From: an uncultured Christensenellaceae bacterium
GTDB lineage: Bacteria > Bacillota > Clostridia > Christensenellales > UBA3700
Direction: 5' to 3'
DNA: 64,000 nt
Assembly (NCBI GenBank): GCA_944380285.1
Contig: CALWGZ010000001.1
Span: forward strand, 1-64,000
Shown: positions 52,992 through 61,981 of the stretch, piece by piece
How positions within the stretch are numbered: the first letter of the stretch is position 1
Layout: each line of letters begins with the position of its first letter
The notes under the pieces: model-generated
The model's input: only the letters and a program-made list of their open reading frames with translations
What the model was told of the DNA's origin: nothing
The model's database searches: none
Program-made: the position numbers and the translations under genes

Positions 52992-54416
52992 TCACTTCTT
53001 TTTGCCGTCCAGCAAACTCTGTTTGAGGTCGTACAGCTTTTGCGACAGATCGACCTTGTAGATGTGCGGATTGAGCAGCCGCTTGTACTCGTTCCAGAAC
53101 GACGCCATACAGCTCTTGTGATAGGCGGCGATCTCCTTGACCGACGGCGACTTGTAGACCGTCTTTCCGCCGAGCACGACGGGCACGTCCAGCTCCTTGA
53201 CAAAGAAGTCGGTGATCGTCTTGCGCTTCCAGGTGAAGTATTGATCGAAGATCTCCAACTTGTCCAGCCCGTCGAAGTTCTCCTCTCTCAATGCGATCAG
53301 GTCGGCGAGCGCCTTGCCCGACTTCTTGTCGAAGATGCGCACTATCTTCTTGAACCCCGGATTGGTGATCTTCGCCGGAGTATCGCTCATTTTGAGTTTG
53401 GGCACAAGCTCCCCGTCCTTCTCGATCGCGGCGAGTTTATAGACGCCGCCCAGAGACGGACAGTCGGCTGAAGTGATAAGCTTTGTGCCGATGCCGTAAC
53501 AGTCGATGCGCGCGTTCTGCGACGCGAGCGACTGCAACACATATTCGTCGATATCGCCCGACGCGAACACCTTCGCGTTGGGGAAGCCCGCCTCGTCGAG
53601 CATGCGTCTCGTCTCGCGGCTGAGGTAGGCGAGATCGCCGCTGTCCAGCCTTACGCCGAGCGGCTCGTGCCCTGCGGCGCGCAGCTCTTTGAACACCTCG
53701 ATCGCGTGCGGAACGCCGCTTTTGAGCGTGTCGTATGTGTCGACGAGCAGCAGACAGCTGTCCGGATACAACTTTGCATACGCGCGAAAGGCGTCGATCT
53801 CGCTGTCGAAACTCATCACCCAGCTGTGCGCGTGCGTACCCGAGACGGGCACGTCGAACATCTGCCCCGCAAGCACGTTGGACGTGGACGCGCAGCCCGC
53901 GATGACCGCCGCTCTCGCGCCGTAGACTCCGGCGTCCGGACCCTGCGCGCGGCGCAGCCCGAACTCCGCGATGGACGCGCCGTTCGCCGCATAGACGATC
54001 TTGGCGGTCTTGGTCGCGATCAGCGTCTGATGATTGAGGATGCAAAGTATCGCCGTCTCGATCAATTGCGCCTCGAAAAGCCTCGCTTTGACGGTGAGTA
54101 TCGGCTCTTGCGGGAAGACGATCGTCCCCTCGGGCACCGCGTAGATGTCGCCGGTGAACCTCAGCCCCGCAAGCAGTCCGAGGAAGTCCTCGTCAAACAA
54201 TTCGAGCGATCGAAGATAGGCGATCTCCTCTTTGTCGAAGTGCAGACCCTCGATGTACTCTATCACCTGTTGAAGTCCGCACGCGACCGCATAATTGTTG
54301 CCCACGCCGCGGTAAAAGACGTCGAAGACCGCCGTCTTGTTCATCAAGTCGCTCTTGGAATAACCGTACATCATCGTCAATTGATAGAGGTCGGTCAAAA
54401 GTGTAAGATTTCTCAT
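52992..54416 (-). CDS. pncB: Nicotinate phosphoribosyltransferase
   Basis: About 474 aa. It makes nicotinate mononucleotide from nicotinate and PRPP in the NAD salvage pathway. It starts [19 protein letters not shown], with [22 protein letters not shown] and [11 protein letters not shown] (the catalytic histidine region), then [14 protein letters not shown] and [11 protein letters not shown]. The length fits the longer firmicute type. I chose the ATG at 54416 because upstream frame extensions are lgt antisense noise. It is the third gene of the galK-lgt-pncB unit. Confidence 0.95.
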   Translation of the reverse strand: MRNLTLLTDLYQLTMMYGYSKSDLMNKTAVFDVFYRGVGNNYAVACGLQQVIEYIEGLHFDKEEIAYLRSLELFDEDFLGLLAGLRFTGDIYAVPEGTIVFPQEPILTVKARLFEAQLIETAILCILNHQTLIATKTAKIVYAANGASIAEFGLRRAQGPDAGVYGARAAVIAGCASTSNVLAGQMFDVPVSGTHAHSWVMSFDSEIDAFRAYAKLYPDSCLLLVDTYDTLKSGVPHAIEVFKELRAAGHEPLGVRLDSGDLAYLSRETRRMLDEAGFPNAKVFASGDIDEYVLQSLASQNARIDCYGIGTKLITSADCPSLGGVYKLAAIEKDGELVPKLKMSDTPAKITNPGFKKIVRIFDKKSGKALADLIALREENFDGLDKLEIFDQYFTWKRKTITDFFVKELDVPVVLGGKTVYKSPSVKEIAAYHKSCMASFWNEYKRLLNPHIYKVDLSQKLYDLKQSLLDGKKK

Positions 54417-54493
54417 TTTTTGTCCTTGTTGTCGTTTGTAAGCGGAGCGGTCGTCCGTCTCCTTGCCTCGATCGGCGCCCATGGCTGCCGTCG

Positions 54494-55585
54494 TCATTCC
54501 GCCTTCGCGCCGTGGCGGTCCCTGCCTTCGCCGTAGAACGACGTGCCCGGGATGCCGTGCTCTAAATAGTATTCCCTGCGTTTGAGATAGTCCTCGGGCA
54601 CGCGCGTCGGGACGATCTTTTCGGGATAGGCGCCCACTCTGGGCTTGCCGACCCCCGCGAACGAACTGCCCGGGATGCCGTCGCGCAGATACTCTTCCCT
54701 GCGCTCGAGATAGTCGTCGGGGACGACCGTCGGCTTGAACAGGTCGCCGTCGACGGTGAAGCACTTGCTCTGAAAGCGCACGACGCCCCTTTGATTGAGC
54801 ACCATCACGACCACCGCAACGAGCGCCGCACAATAGCAGATCACCTGTATCACGCCGATCTCGGTCCCGGGGAATGTGACGTGCTCGATCTTGAAGAATT
54901 CGAGCGTGCCCCTGACCACACCGTACCAAAAGATGTAGTACACCGAGATGGTGAAATTGCGCAGCTTCTTGTACTTGAAAAAGAGCACAAGTCCGATCAC
55001 CAAACCGATCAGATTGAGCACGCCCTCATAGATGTACAGCGCTTGGTGCCACTGCCCCGTCCTGTCGATGAACACCGCAAACGGCCACTTTTGGAACGCC
55101 GGATTCGTGACGACCTGTCCGTACAATTCTTGATTGGCATAGTTGCCCCATCTGCCGACGATCTGACCGACGAGCACGCAAAGCACGACGCAGTCGGCGA
55201 CCTTGGCATACGAATACTTGCCGTTGCGCAGACAGCAGAACAGCAATCCCATCGCGCCGCCGAAAATGCCGCCGACGATCGTGAGTCCGCCTTGGGTGAT
55301 GTCCCAAAAGCGAACGAATGCGTCCCAACTGTCTATCGGATAGTATTCTTCGCGCGGAAGAACATAAAAGAGACGGCAGCAGATCACCGCGCACAACAGC
55401 ACCCATATGAACGCTTCGAGCGAAAAGTCGAGGTCGATCCCCCTCTTGTGCGAGAGGAAGAGATACAGGAAATACGCCAACACGATACCGCAGGTGACAA
55501 AGATGCCGTACCACCTGACGGTTATATTGCCGATCGTGAATGCGATACTGCTGTCAAAAATATTAGCGAGCAGAATATTATACAT
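54494..55585 (-). CDS. lgt: Prolipoprotein diacylglyceryl transferase with a repeated C-terminal extension
   Basis: A 363-aa membrane enzyme that attaches diacylglycerol to lipobox cysteines. The Lgt signature is present as GRWGNYANQE (essential Arg) and the second basic/acidic pair as VVRGTLEFF. The segment normally containing an essential His (HGGL-type) reads GGLTIVGGIFGG, so that His is replaced by Val. After the last span, about residues 280-363 form an added cytoplasmic tail with two copies of VPxDYLxRRExYLxxGIPG. The ATG overlaps the galK stop by 8 nt. Confidence 0.92.
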   Translation of the reverse strand: MYNILLANIFDSSIAFTIGNITVRWYGIFVTCGIVLAYFLYLFLSHKRGIDLDFSLEAFIWVLLCAVICCRLFYVLPREEYYPIDSWDAFVRFWDITQGGLTIVGGIFGGAMGLLFCCLRNGKYSYAKVADCVVLCVLVGQIVGRWGNYANQELYGQVVTNPAFQKWPFAVFIDRTGQWHQALYIYEGVLNLIGLVIGLVLFFKYKKLRNFTISVYYIFWYGVVRGTLEFFKIEHVTFPGTEIGVIQVICYCAALVAVVVMVLNQRGVVRFQSKCFTVDGDLFKPTVVPDDYLERREEYLRDGIPGSSFAGVGKPRVGAYPEKIVPTRVPEDYLKRREYYLEHGIPGTSFYGEGRDRHGAKAE

Positions 55586-56837
55586 CGAGCTTCACCGCCC
55601 TCGTTCCGCTGTTGCGAACGCCGATGACGAACACGTTTTTGTCGCCGAACACAGACTTCATCCGCTCGACGTATGCGGCGGTGTCCGCGCGGCGGACATA
55701 CGCGATCACCGTGCCTGCGAAACCTCCGCCGTGAACGCGAGTCGCGAGCACGCCGGGCATCCTGCCTCCGATCGCAAGCCCCAACGGGATGCGCTGAGCG
55801 GTGTCGCCGAGCGGATAGCAATTTTGAAGCAATTGATAGGAGCTTCTGCCGCTCTCGTCGATCATCTCGCCGAACTTGACGATGTCGCATGTACGGACGG
55901 CGTCAAGCGCCTTTTCGACGCGCCTGTTCTCGTTGAAGAAGTGTATCGCGCGCAAGATCGCCCTGCCGCTCACCTTGCGTTGCAACTTAGGGATGTCCTT
56001 CCAAAACTCCCCTTCGTCCACGCCGCGAAGCGTCTTTGCGCCCATCGCCGCCGCTACGTCCTCCATCTCCGAACGGATGGACGCATATTGATCGGTGAGG
56101 TCGGCGTGGTCGCCGCCGGTGTTGGTCAAGACGATGTCGAGATCGGAGAAAGTCCACTCGACGTTGGCTATCTCGAGATCTTCGATGGACTTGAAGTCGA
56201 TGTAGCTGACACCGCCAAGCGAGATCGCGCTCTGATCGAGCAAACCGCACGGCTTGCCGAAATAGACGTTCTCGGCATATTGCGCCGCCCTCGCCTTGGT
56301 GACGGCGTCGATGGAAGAGCCGTTGTACATGACGTTGAGGATCTCGCAAATGAGCAGCTCAAAACTAGCCGAAGAACTAACGCCCGCGCCGTTGAACACG
56401 TCCGAAGTCGTCGTCGCGGCAAAACCGCCGACATTGTAGCCGTGCTCCTTGTAGTAGGCGATGACGCCGCGCACAAGCGCTTCGCTCTTGCCGTACTCGT
56501 CGTCGTTGGGCAAGAGGTCGTCAATGTCCACCTCGACGACGGGATAGCCTATCGAGGCGACTACGATCTTGCCCTCGAGCGGAGTCACGCATCCGAGGTT
56601 GTCCACGCTGATCGACGCGCACAGCACCTTACCGTTGTTGTGATCGGTATGATTGCCGATGACCTCGATCCTGCCGGGAGACGAAAAGAATGCGCCGCCC
56701 TTGCCAAAGTCGGCTGTATGCTTGTTGTAGAGCATGGCGTATCTTTGCGCCTGATAGTCGAGACCGCCCCCGTAGAGAGCGGCGACATTTTCGCAAAATT
56801 GCTTGTTGTCTTTGAGTTGCTTTGCGGTCAATGCCAT
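55578..56837 (-). CDS. galK: Galactokinase
   Basis: A 419-aa GHMP kinase phosphorylating galactose at C1. The sugar-binding motif is PGRIEVIGNHTDHNNG, where the usual GEHTDYN is changed to GNHTDHN, a variant common in clostridial galactokinases. The ATP loop is FNGAGVSSSASFELL and the third GHMP motif is HGGGFAGTVIAY. The pathway partner galT lies divergently 677 bp away. GGAGGTACTCACT precedes the ATG. Confidence 0.95.
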   Translation of the reverse strand: MALTAKQLKDNKQFCENVAALYGGGLDYQAQRYAMLYNKHTADFGKGGAFFSSPGRIEVIGNHTDHNNGKVLCASISVDNLGCVTPLEGKIVVASIGYPVVEVDIDDLLPNDDEYGKSEALVRGVIAYYKEHGYNVGGFAATTTSDVFNGAGVSSSASFELLICEILNVMYNGSSIDAVTKARAAQYAENVYFGKPCGLLDQSAISLGGVSYIDFKSIEDLEIANVEWTFSDLDIVLTNTGGDHADLTDQYASIRSEMEDVAAAMGAKTLRGVDEGEFWKDIPKLQRKVSGRAILRAIHFFNENRRVEKALDAVRTCDIVKFGEMIDESGRSSYQLLQNCYPLGDTAQRIPLGLAIGGRMPGVLATRVHGGGFAGTVIAYVRRADTAAYVERMKSVFGDKNVFVIGVRNSGTRAVKLDV

Positions 56838-56878
56838 AGTGAGTACCTCCGTATGCGCTCACGCATTAGTTTATAAAC

Positions 56879-56907
56879 ATTATAGCACACGCCTCGGCGC
56901 GTTACAA
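56879..56907 (-). promoter_or_regulatory. Sigma-A promoter of galK-lgt-pncB
   Basis: TTGTAA (56902-56907), 17 bp and TATAAT (56879-56884), 41 nt before the galK ATG. A small hairpin (ATGCG/CGCAT) lies in the leader. Confidence 0.85.
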
Positions 56908-57455
56908 GTAAAATATTCAAATGCCGCGAACAAAAGCCTCGGTACGCCGCGCACTTGTCTGTCCGAAATCGATCCGGATGATCCGGCGGTGCCATTCTTA
57001 CCGCTGCACAACGCTATATAAGACTTTTTTGCGCCGAAAATTTTGACGCGGTCTTTGGACGCATCTCAAACTTGTCGCCAAAACAAAGATCGTGCGCCGA
57101 AGACAGACCGCGGATTGTTATTTGTATTCTTATATTCATTTTGCGAAATTGAAAATAATTAATAATAATTACTAATATTCGAATTTTTTCTGCCGTTTTT
57201 TATGCGCTCGGATCAGCGCTAAGCGTCTAAAAAGCCAAAGACGTATAACTTTTCTCTATCTTGACAGTATATTCGCTTTTCGTGCAAAAGCTTGTCGTTC
57301 TGCGATCGTATGCCCGCCGACAGGCAAATTCGCTAGCTTTGCGCAGTTTTTACTCATCCGGATACCGGGGGTCTGTCGTCTCCGCGCCGCGCTTCGCTCC
57401 GACCGTTTTGAACACTCTTTCACTCGCAAATACGTTCACTTTTGCCGCAAGACAA
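56908..57455. other. Divergent intergenic region between galK and galT
   Basis: No gene is seen. There is an AT-rich patch at about 57110-57200 (many AAT repeats) and an IR-like GATCCGGATGATCCGG at about 56971-56986. The length is more than two promoters need, so regulator-binding sites are likely, but none matches a motif I know. Confidence 0.4.
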
Positions 57456-57484
57456 TTGCAACGCGCGCACAATTGTTGTATAAT
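57456..57484 (+). promoter_or_regulatory. Sigma-A promoter of galT
   Basis: TTGCAA (57456-57461), 17 bp and TATAAT (57479-57484). GAGAGGACAACA precedes the galT ATG. Confidence 0.88.
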
Positions 57485-57514
57485 ATAGTCAATCGACAAT
57501 ACGAGAGGACAACA

Positions 57515-59050
57515 ATGCTCACCGATCAACAAGTTAGAACAAAGATCAATCAACTTCTCGACTATGCTCAAAAAGCGCTCGATCTCGATCCGCGCGACCG
57601 CATGCTCAAACTCAACACACTTCTCGACCTATTCGGTCAATCCGCCCCTGCGGACGAGACCCCGGATTTCGGCGACTTTCAGACCGAGATAGCCGACCCG
57701 CTCGTGCAGTATGCGGTGGACAAAGGCATCACCGATGACGCGTCGCGCATTCTTTTCGAAACGCGCATGTTCGGACTCCTCACCCCTCTTCCGTCCGCCG
57801 TCACCGACAAATTTTACGCTCTGAAAGACGCAAAAGGCGTCAAGGCGGCGACCGATTGGCTTTTTGCGCTGTCCAAGGCGAACGACTATGTCCGCATGAC
57901 GGACATCAACAAGAACATCAAGTGGGAACACACCGGCAGATTCGGTAAGATCGGCATCACGATCAACCTCAGCAAGCCCGAAAAGGATCCCAAGCAGATC
58001 GCACTTGCCAAGCTGCAGCCCAAGTCGGGCTACCCCGCATGCATGCTGTGCGAAAGCAACGTCGGCTTTGCCGGCAACCTCAATCACCCGGCAAGACAGA
58101 CGCTGCGCACCATTCCCATCACCCTCGACGGCGAAGATTGGTGGCTGCAATATTCCCCCTATCAATACTACGAAGAGCACGCGATCGCGTTTTCGGACGA
58201 ACACCGCCCGATGTCGGTCACACCGAAGAGTTTCGCGCGCCTGCTTGACTTCGTCGACCTCTTTCCGCACTACTTTATGGGCAGCAACGCCGCGCTTCCG
58301 ATCGTCGGCGGCTCGATACTCACGCACGACCACTATCAAGGCGGACTCAAAGTGCTGCCGATGATGAGCGTGGGCGCACGCGCCGAATATTCGAGCGGCA
58401 AGTTCCCCGCCGTCAAGTTCGCGGTCGCAGATTGGTACAACAGCGTCGTAAGGCTGACCTCAAAAGACAAGGCGCAGATCCATGCCGCCGCAAGTTTTGT
58501 GCTCGAAAAATGGAACGATTGGACAGACGAGTCGGTCGAGGTCATCTGCAAGACGACCGAACAGCACAACGCGATCACCCCGATCGTACGCAAAGAAGGC
58601 GACGAATATATCGTCGATATGATCCTCCGCAACAACCGCACGGACGAGAGGCGCCCCTACGGCATCTTCCACCCCGAAGAGTGTCTGCACAACATCAAAA
58701 AGGAAGGCATCGGCATCATCGAGGTCATGGGCTTGTTCATTTTGCCGGGACGTCTCAAAAAGGAGCTTGCCGAGGTCGAGAGATACTTGACCGGCGAGGT
58801 CAGGTTCGACAAAGCCGCGCTCGCAGCCGAAGATCATCCCATGCACAAACATGCCGGTATGATCGAGGCTTTGATCGCCGCAAACGGTTCGTCTTTGAGC
58901 GAAAAGTCGGCAAAACAGGCTGTCACCAACTATGTCAACGACGCCTGCGTGCGCATCCTCGAATACACCGCCGTGTTCAAAAACAATGACAAAGGACAAG
59001 CCGCTTTTGCAAAGTTTATGAAGGAAGGGCTTGGCGTGACGGCTGCATAA
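57515..59050 (+). CDS. galT: UDP-glucose--hexose-1-phosphate uridylyltransferase, firmicute type
   Basis: A 511-aa enzyme of the Leloir pathway exchanging uridylyl between UDP-glucose and galactose-1-phosphate. It belongs to the longer GalT family 2 of Firmicutes. Segments GSILTHDHYQGGLKVLPM and PYQYYEEHAIAFSDEHRPM hold the conserved histidines, and EECLHNIKKEGIGIIEVMGLFILPGRLKKEL is typical of the C-terminal half. I chose the ATG at 57515, which has a ribosome-binding site. Confidence 0.95.
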   Translation: MLTDQQVRTKINQLLDYAQKALDLDPRDRMLKLNTLLDLFGQSAPADETPDFGDFQTEIADPLVQYAVDKGITDDASRILFETRMFGLLTPLPSAVTDKFYALKDAKGVKAATDWLFALSKANDYVRMTDINKNIKWEHTGRFGKIGITINLSKPEKDPKQIALAKLQPKSGYPACMLCESNVGFAGNLNHPARQTLRTIPITLDGEDWWLQYSPYQYYEEHAIAFSDEHRPMSVTPKSFARLLDFVDLFPHYFMGSNAALPIVGGSILTHDHYQGGLKVLPMMSVGARAEYSSGKFPAVKFAVADWYNSVVRLTSKDKAQIHAAASFVLEKWNDWTDESVEVICKTTEQHNAITPIVRKEGDEYIVDMILRNNRTDERRPYGIFHPEECLHNIKKEGIGIIEVMGLFILPGRLKKELAEVERYLTGEVRFDKAALAAEDHPMHKHAGMIEALIAANGSSLSEKSAKQAVTNYVNDACVRILEYTAVFKNNDKGQAAFAKFMKEGLGVTAA

Positions 59051-59069
59051 AATTGAATATTCTTTGACA

Positions 59070-59112
59070 TCAAAAAGCGGTTTTGAACGATGAAGTTCAA
59101 AACCGCTTTCGT
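59070..59112. terminator. Bidirectional terminator between galT and the repeat lipoprotein
   Basis: The perfect 15-bp stem AAAGCGGTTTTGAAC (59074-59088) pairs with 59095-59109 and has T-rich flanks on both strands, so it serves two convergent genes. Confidence 0.85.
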
Positions 59113-59147
59113 CTTGTCCGTACGGATCAAAAGCGCGATCCGTTTTC

Positions 59148-61088
59148 TCAATCGAGTCTGATGTTCAACGCCGGCACGATGCCGATATCGCTCTTTGTCG
59201 GCGCACACGGTGACTCGCCGTTGCCCTGCGTGATGACGATCAAATTACCCGCGCTCGAATGCGCCGTCCTCGTCCACCAATACGCATAGCCGTTGCTCTG
59301 GTTGCTCATTCCCGAAGTCAAGGCGTAATCCGTCGCCTTGCGCGCTTTGTTCGTCAACGACGAGATCTCAGATTTTGCCGGCACAAACACCTTGTCCGAA
59401 TTGCCCTCGACATTTGTCGCGGAGATCAAGTCGCGTTGTTGCTGACTGAACGCAGCGTTGACAAAGTCGTTGTTCAGCCACGTCCTGACGCGCGAGGACG
59501 CATACGACGTGCTCGAACCGAACGTGCCGCCGTACAGCGCGCTTTCGGCAAGCAGATAGGACAAGCCGTCGCTTTCGCTTACGATACGCCAGCGTATCGG
59601 CTTGACGAGATAGTATCGCGCGCCCACGGCTTGATACAGATTGCCGTCCGCATCGGTCTGATAGTTGCCTGCCGTACCGGTGATCGCGGGCTTGGAGACG
59701 TAATCCTGCGGATAGACGCCCATAAGCAGATAGATGCCGTCGGCGTCGGGCTCATTGCTCGAATTCACCCTGAGATAGGGCACGTTGCGCGTGACGACCG
59801 CATCCTCGCCCCACGAGGCGTACAGCGTGACGTCGCCGAGGGAGAGAGTGAGCGCGGTCACCTCGTTGGTGAACTCGGGATCGGTGAACCAGCCGAGGAA
59901 CTGCTTGCCGTTGCTCTTGACGGCGATCGAACCGTCCGCAGCTGCGGTCGCCTCGATGAAGTCGCTGGCGAACGTCGGATCGGCAAGCTCGATCGCGCCT
60001 TCGAGGTCGCCGTCCATATCTTCGATCGAGTAGCTTGCCGGATTGGAAGAAGCGTTTTCTCCTCCGCCGAGCTCGTAAGTGACTTGATAGACGGTCGCGT
60101 TCGCGGTCGCAGTCAGCGTGTACTCGCCGCCGACATATTGCCACGGCGCAAGGCTTGCGCCGTCCGCATCGGTGACGGGCTTGCCCGCCAATTTCCAATC
60201 GACGAGCGTATATCCCGGTATCGGGTCGATGACGTAGTCCTCGCCCTGCGTCAATTCGATCGTGCCGATCGTCTTGTCACCGAACGTCAACGTGACCGTC
60301 GACGGATCCGGCGTCCATTGCGCGATCAATTCGAGGTCTCTTGCCGGGACGACGCTGCCGTCCTCATAGACGGTGCCGTCGGCGGTCTGCCAGCCGGCAA
60401 AGGTATGGTTTTCGCGTTCGGGAGTTGGCAAATCGGCAAGCCTGTCTCCCGATTCGTATTCTTGCGCAGGATAACTTCCGTCGCCGCCGTTGACATTGAA
60501 GCTCACCGTGACCTTGACGGGAGCCGGATCATCGTCATCCTCGGCGATCATACGCGCATACACAGAGATGTCGGCGCGGTCTGCCGAATTGACATATACG
60601 GCAACATCGAACATCGTCGAGTAGCTTTGATCGGTGTACCAGCCGCCGAAAGTATAGCCGTCGAGAGAGGGATCGGCGACGTTCTTGGACAGCACGTTGC
60701 CCTCGACGGTCACCGTGTCGTATACGCTGCCCTGAACATAGTAGGTGATCGTGTTGATCTGCGCCGGCTCACCGCTCGCGACCATTTTGGCATAGACGGA
60801 GATGTCCGCGCGCCCCTCGTCGGAGGCGTATACGGCAAAATCGAACGGCGTCGTGCAAGCTTCGTCCGTGAACCAGCCGCCGAACGTAAAGCCGTCGACC
60901 GCAGGATCGGCGACCCCGGATGAGGTCATCCCGGTCGTCACGCTCGCCGTGCCGTGCACGCTGCCGTTGACGTAATAGGTGACGGTCGTCGTGACTTCGT
61001 CTCCGCCGCACGCCGCAAGACAGGTCGCCCCGATCAAGGCGACAAGCAATAAAACAATAATGTGTCGATTCTTAAAAATTTTTCTCAT
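59148..61088 (-). CDS. Surface lipoprotein with Listeria-Bacteroides (InlB B-type) repeats and a DUF6273-like domain
   Basis: About 646 aa. The N-terminal signal ends in the lipobox LAAC, so the protein is predicted to be anchored on the outside. Two tandem repeats (about 35-190) share TYYVxGSV and GFTFGGWFTDE-type segments. Further related beta modules follow (FNVNGGDGSYPAQEYESGD, HTFAGWQTADG, FLGWFTDPEFTNEV), as in InlB B repeats. The C terminus (about 455-646) contains YLLAESALYGG, RTWLNNDFVNAAFS, YWWTRTA and GIVPALNIRLD, the DUF6273-like pattern of many clostridial surface proteins. The function is probably adhesion or carbohydrate-related; this is inference. GGAGGGAAAT precedes the ATG. 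Confidence 0.85.
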   Translation of the reverse strand: MRKIFKNRHIIVLLLVALIGATCLAACGGDEVTTTVTYYVNGSVHGTASVTTGMTSSGVADPAVDGFTFGGWFTDEACTTPFDFAVYASDEGRADISVYAKMVASGEPAQINTITYYVQGSVYDTVTVEGNVLSKNVADPSLDGYTFGGWYTDQSYSTMFDVAVYVNSADRADISVYARMIAEDDDDPAPVKVTVSFNVNGGDGSYPAQEYESGDRLADLPTPERENHTFAGWQTADGTVYEDGSVVPARDLELIAQWTPDPSTVTLTFGDKTIGTIELTQGEDYVIDPIPGYTLVDWKLAGKPVTDADGASLAPWQYVGGEYTLTATANATVYQVTYELGGGENASSNPASYSIEDMDGDLEGAIELADPTFASDFIEATAAADGSIAVKSNGKQFLGWFTDPEFTNEVTALTLSLGDVTLYASWGEDAVVTRNVPYLRVNSSNEPDADGIYLLMGVYPQDYVSKPAITGTAGNYQTDADGNLYQAVGARYYLVKPIRWRIVSESDGLSYLLAESALYGGTFGSSTSYASSRVRTWLNNDFVNAAFSQQQRDLISATNVEGNSDKVFVPAKSEISSLTNKARKATDYALTSGMSNQSNGYAYWWTRTAHSSAGNLIVITQGNGESPCAPTKSDIGIVPALNIRLD

Positions 61089-61120
61089 ATTTCCCTCCAA
61101 GTCAAACGCAAAGCAAGAAC

Positions 61121-61185
61121 GATATCTCCACTGAAAGATATCACCTGTACAAATTCATTATAATAAAATTACGGAGATATGTCAA
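61121..61185 (-). promoter_or_regulatory. Promoter and leader dyad of the repeat lipoprotein
   Basis: TTGACA (61180-61185), 17 bp and TATAAT (61157-61162). A dyad GATATCT/AGATATC (61121-61142) lies in the untranslated leader. Confidence 0.85.
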
Positions 61186-61336
61186 TACTCAATTTTTCGA
61201 CAATTATCGGGAATGCGTTAATTTTTCACGAAACTATTATTTTTAATAAAAATAAATGTATTCAAGTCGAAAAAAATTAAATATTCTACAAATCAATCAA
61301 AATAGTCCGATATCGTACACGACGTCCACGATTTTT

Positions 61337-61850
61337 GACCACACATCGGAAGTGAGGATATGCCGAATAAATTTGCTCAGATCAATACTCTCACCAAAGA
61401 CAATTTAGACCGCGCCGCGCGTATGCGGAGCCAAACAAGACGCGCTTGCGGCGCAATATTGCTTTGTATATTGTAATTATCAAAAATGCACTCTCTTCTC
61501 GCAAGACAAAGACCGCACTTCGTGGGTGAGGATATGCCGAAAAATTGCCGACAGCTTTTTGATGTCGATATTTTCGGCGCGTAGCGTTTTGTCGAAGTGA
61601 TTCTATGAAAATACTGTCCTCGACATAACAATTATTCGATTACATACATAAACAGAGACCGCACCTCGGGGGGTGAGGATATGCTGAAAAATTGCCGACA
61701 GCGGTTTTGCTGTCGGCAATTTTTCGGTGCGTAGCAATTATGGTGAATTCATTTGACGGATTAATATACTTACTATAAATAAGACCGCGCCGCGCGTATG
61801 TGGGCAAGCCTACAAAAAATGCCGACAGCTTTTCGCTGTCGGTATTTTTT
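61337..61850 (-). repeat. Array of five degenerate intergenic repeat modules, three with terminator hairpins
   Basis: The plus-strand modules start GACCGC or GACCAC: 61337-61365, 61408-61432, 61511-61540, 61657-61686 and 61783-61810. Three share GTGAGGATATGC near their end; the other two share GCGCCGCGCGTATG. The last three are followed by a hairpin on GCCGACAGC/GCTGTCGGC with flanking A and T runs (61548-61576, 61687-61724, 61814-61850). Two of these end in GTGCGTAGC or GCGCGTAGC. The spacers are AT-rich and unlike each other. I see no coding potential. Confidence 0.85.
61814..61850 (-). terminator. Terminator of the SCIFF operon
   Basis: CCGACAGC/GCTGTCGG with AAAA and TTTTTT flanks lies 132 nt after the maturase stop, within the last repeat module. 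Confidence 0.7.
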
Positions 61851-61981
61851 GTCGGTGCTCGCAGTTGAGGCGAGCGTATTTTGCGCAAGGGCGAGTCATC
61901 GTCCGCGCAGGTCAATCCTTTATGGCTTAGCAAGCGGCGGGACGATGCCCTTGCGTAAAAGCCGCCGCCTCAACCTTGCCC

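Noticed and set aside
61337..61850. Possible CRISPR array
   Set aside because: Module lengths and spacings vary from about 70 to 150 bp, repeats are degenerate and contain terminator hairpins, and no cas genes are nearby.
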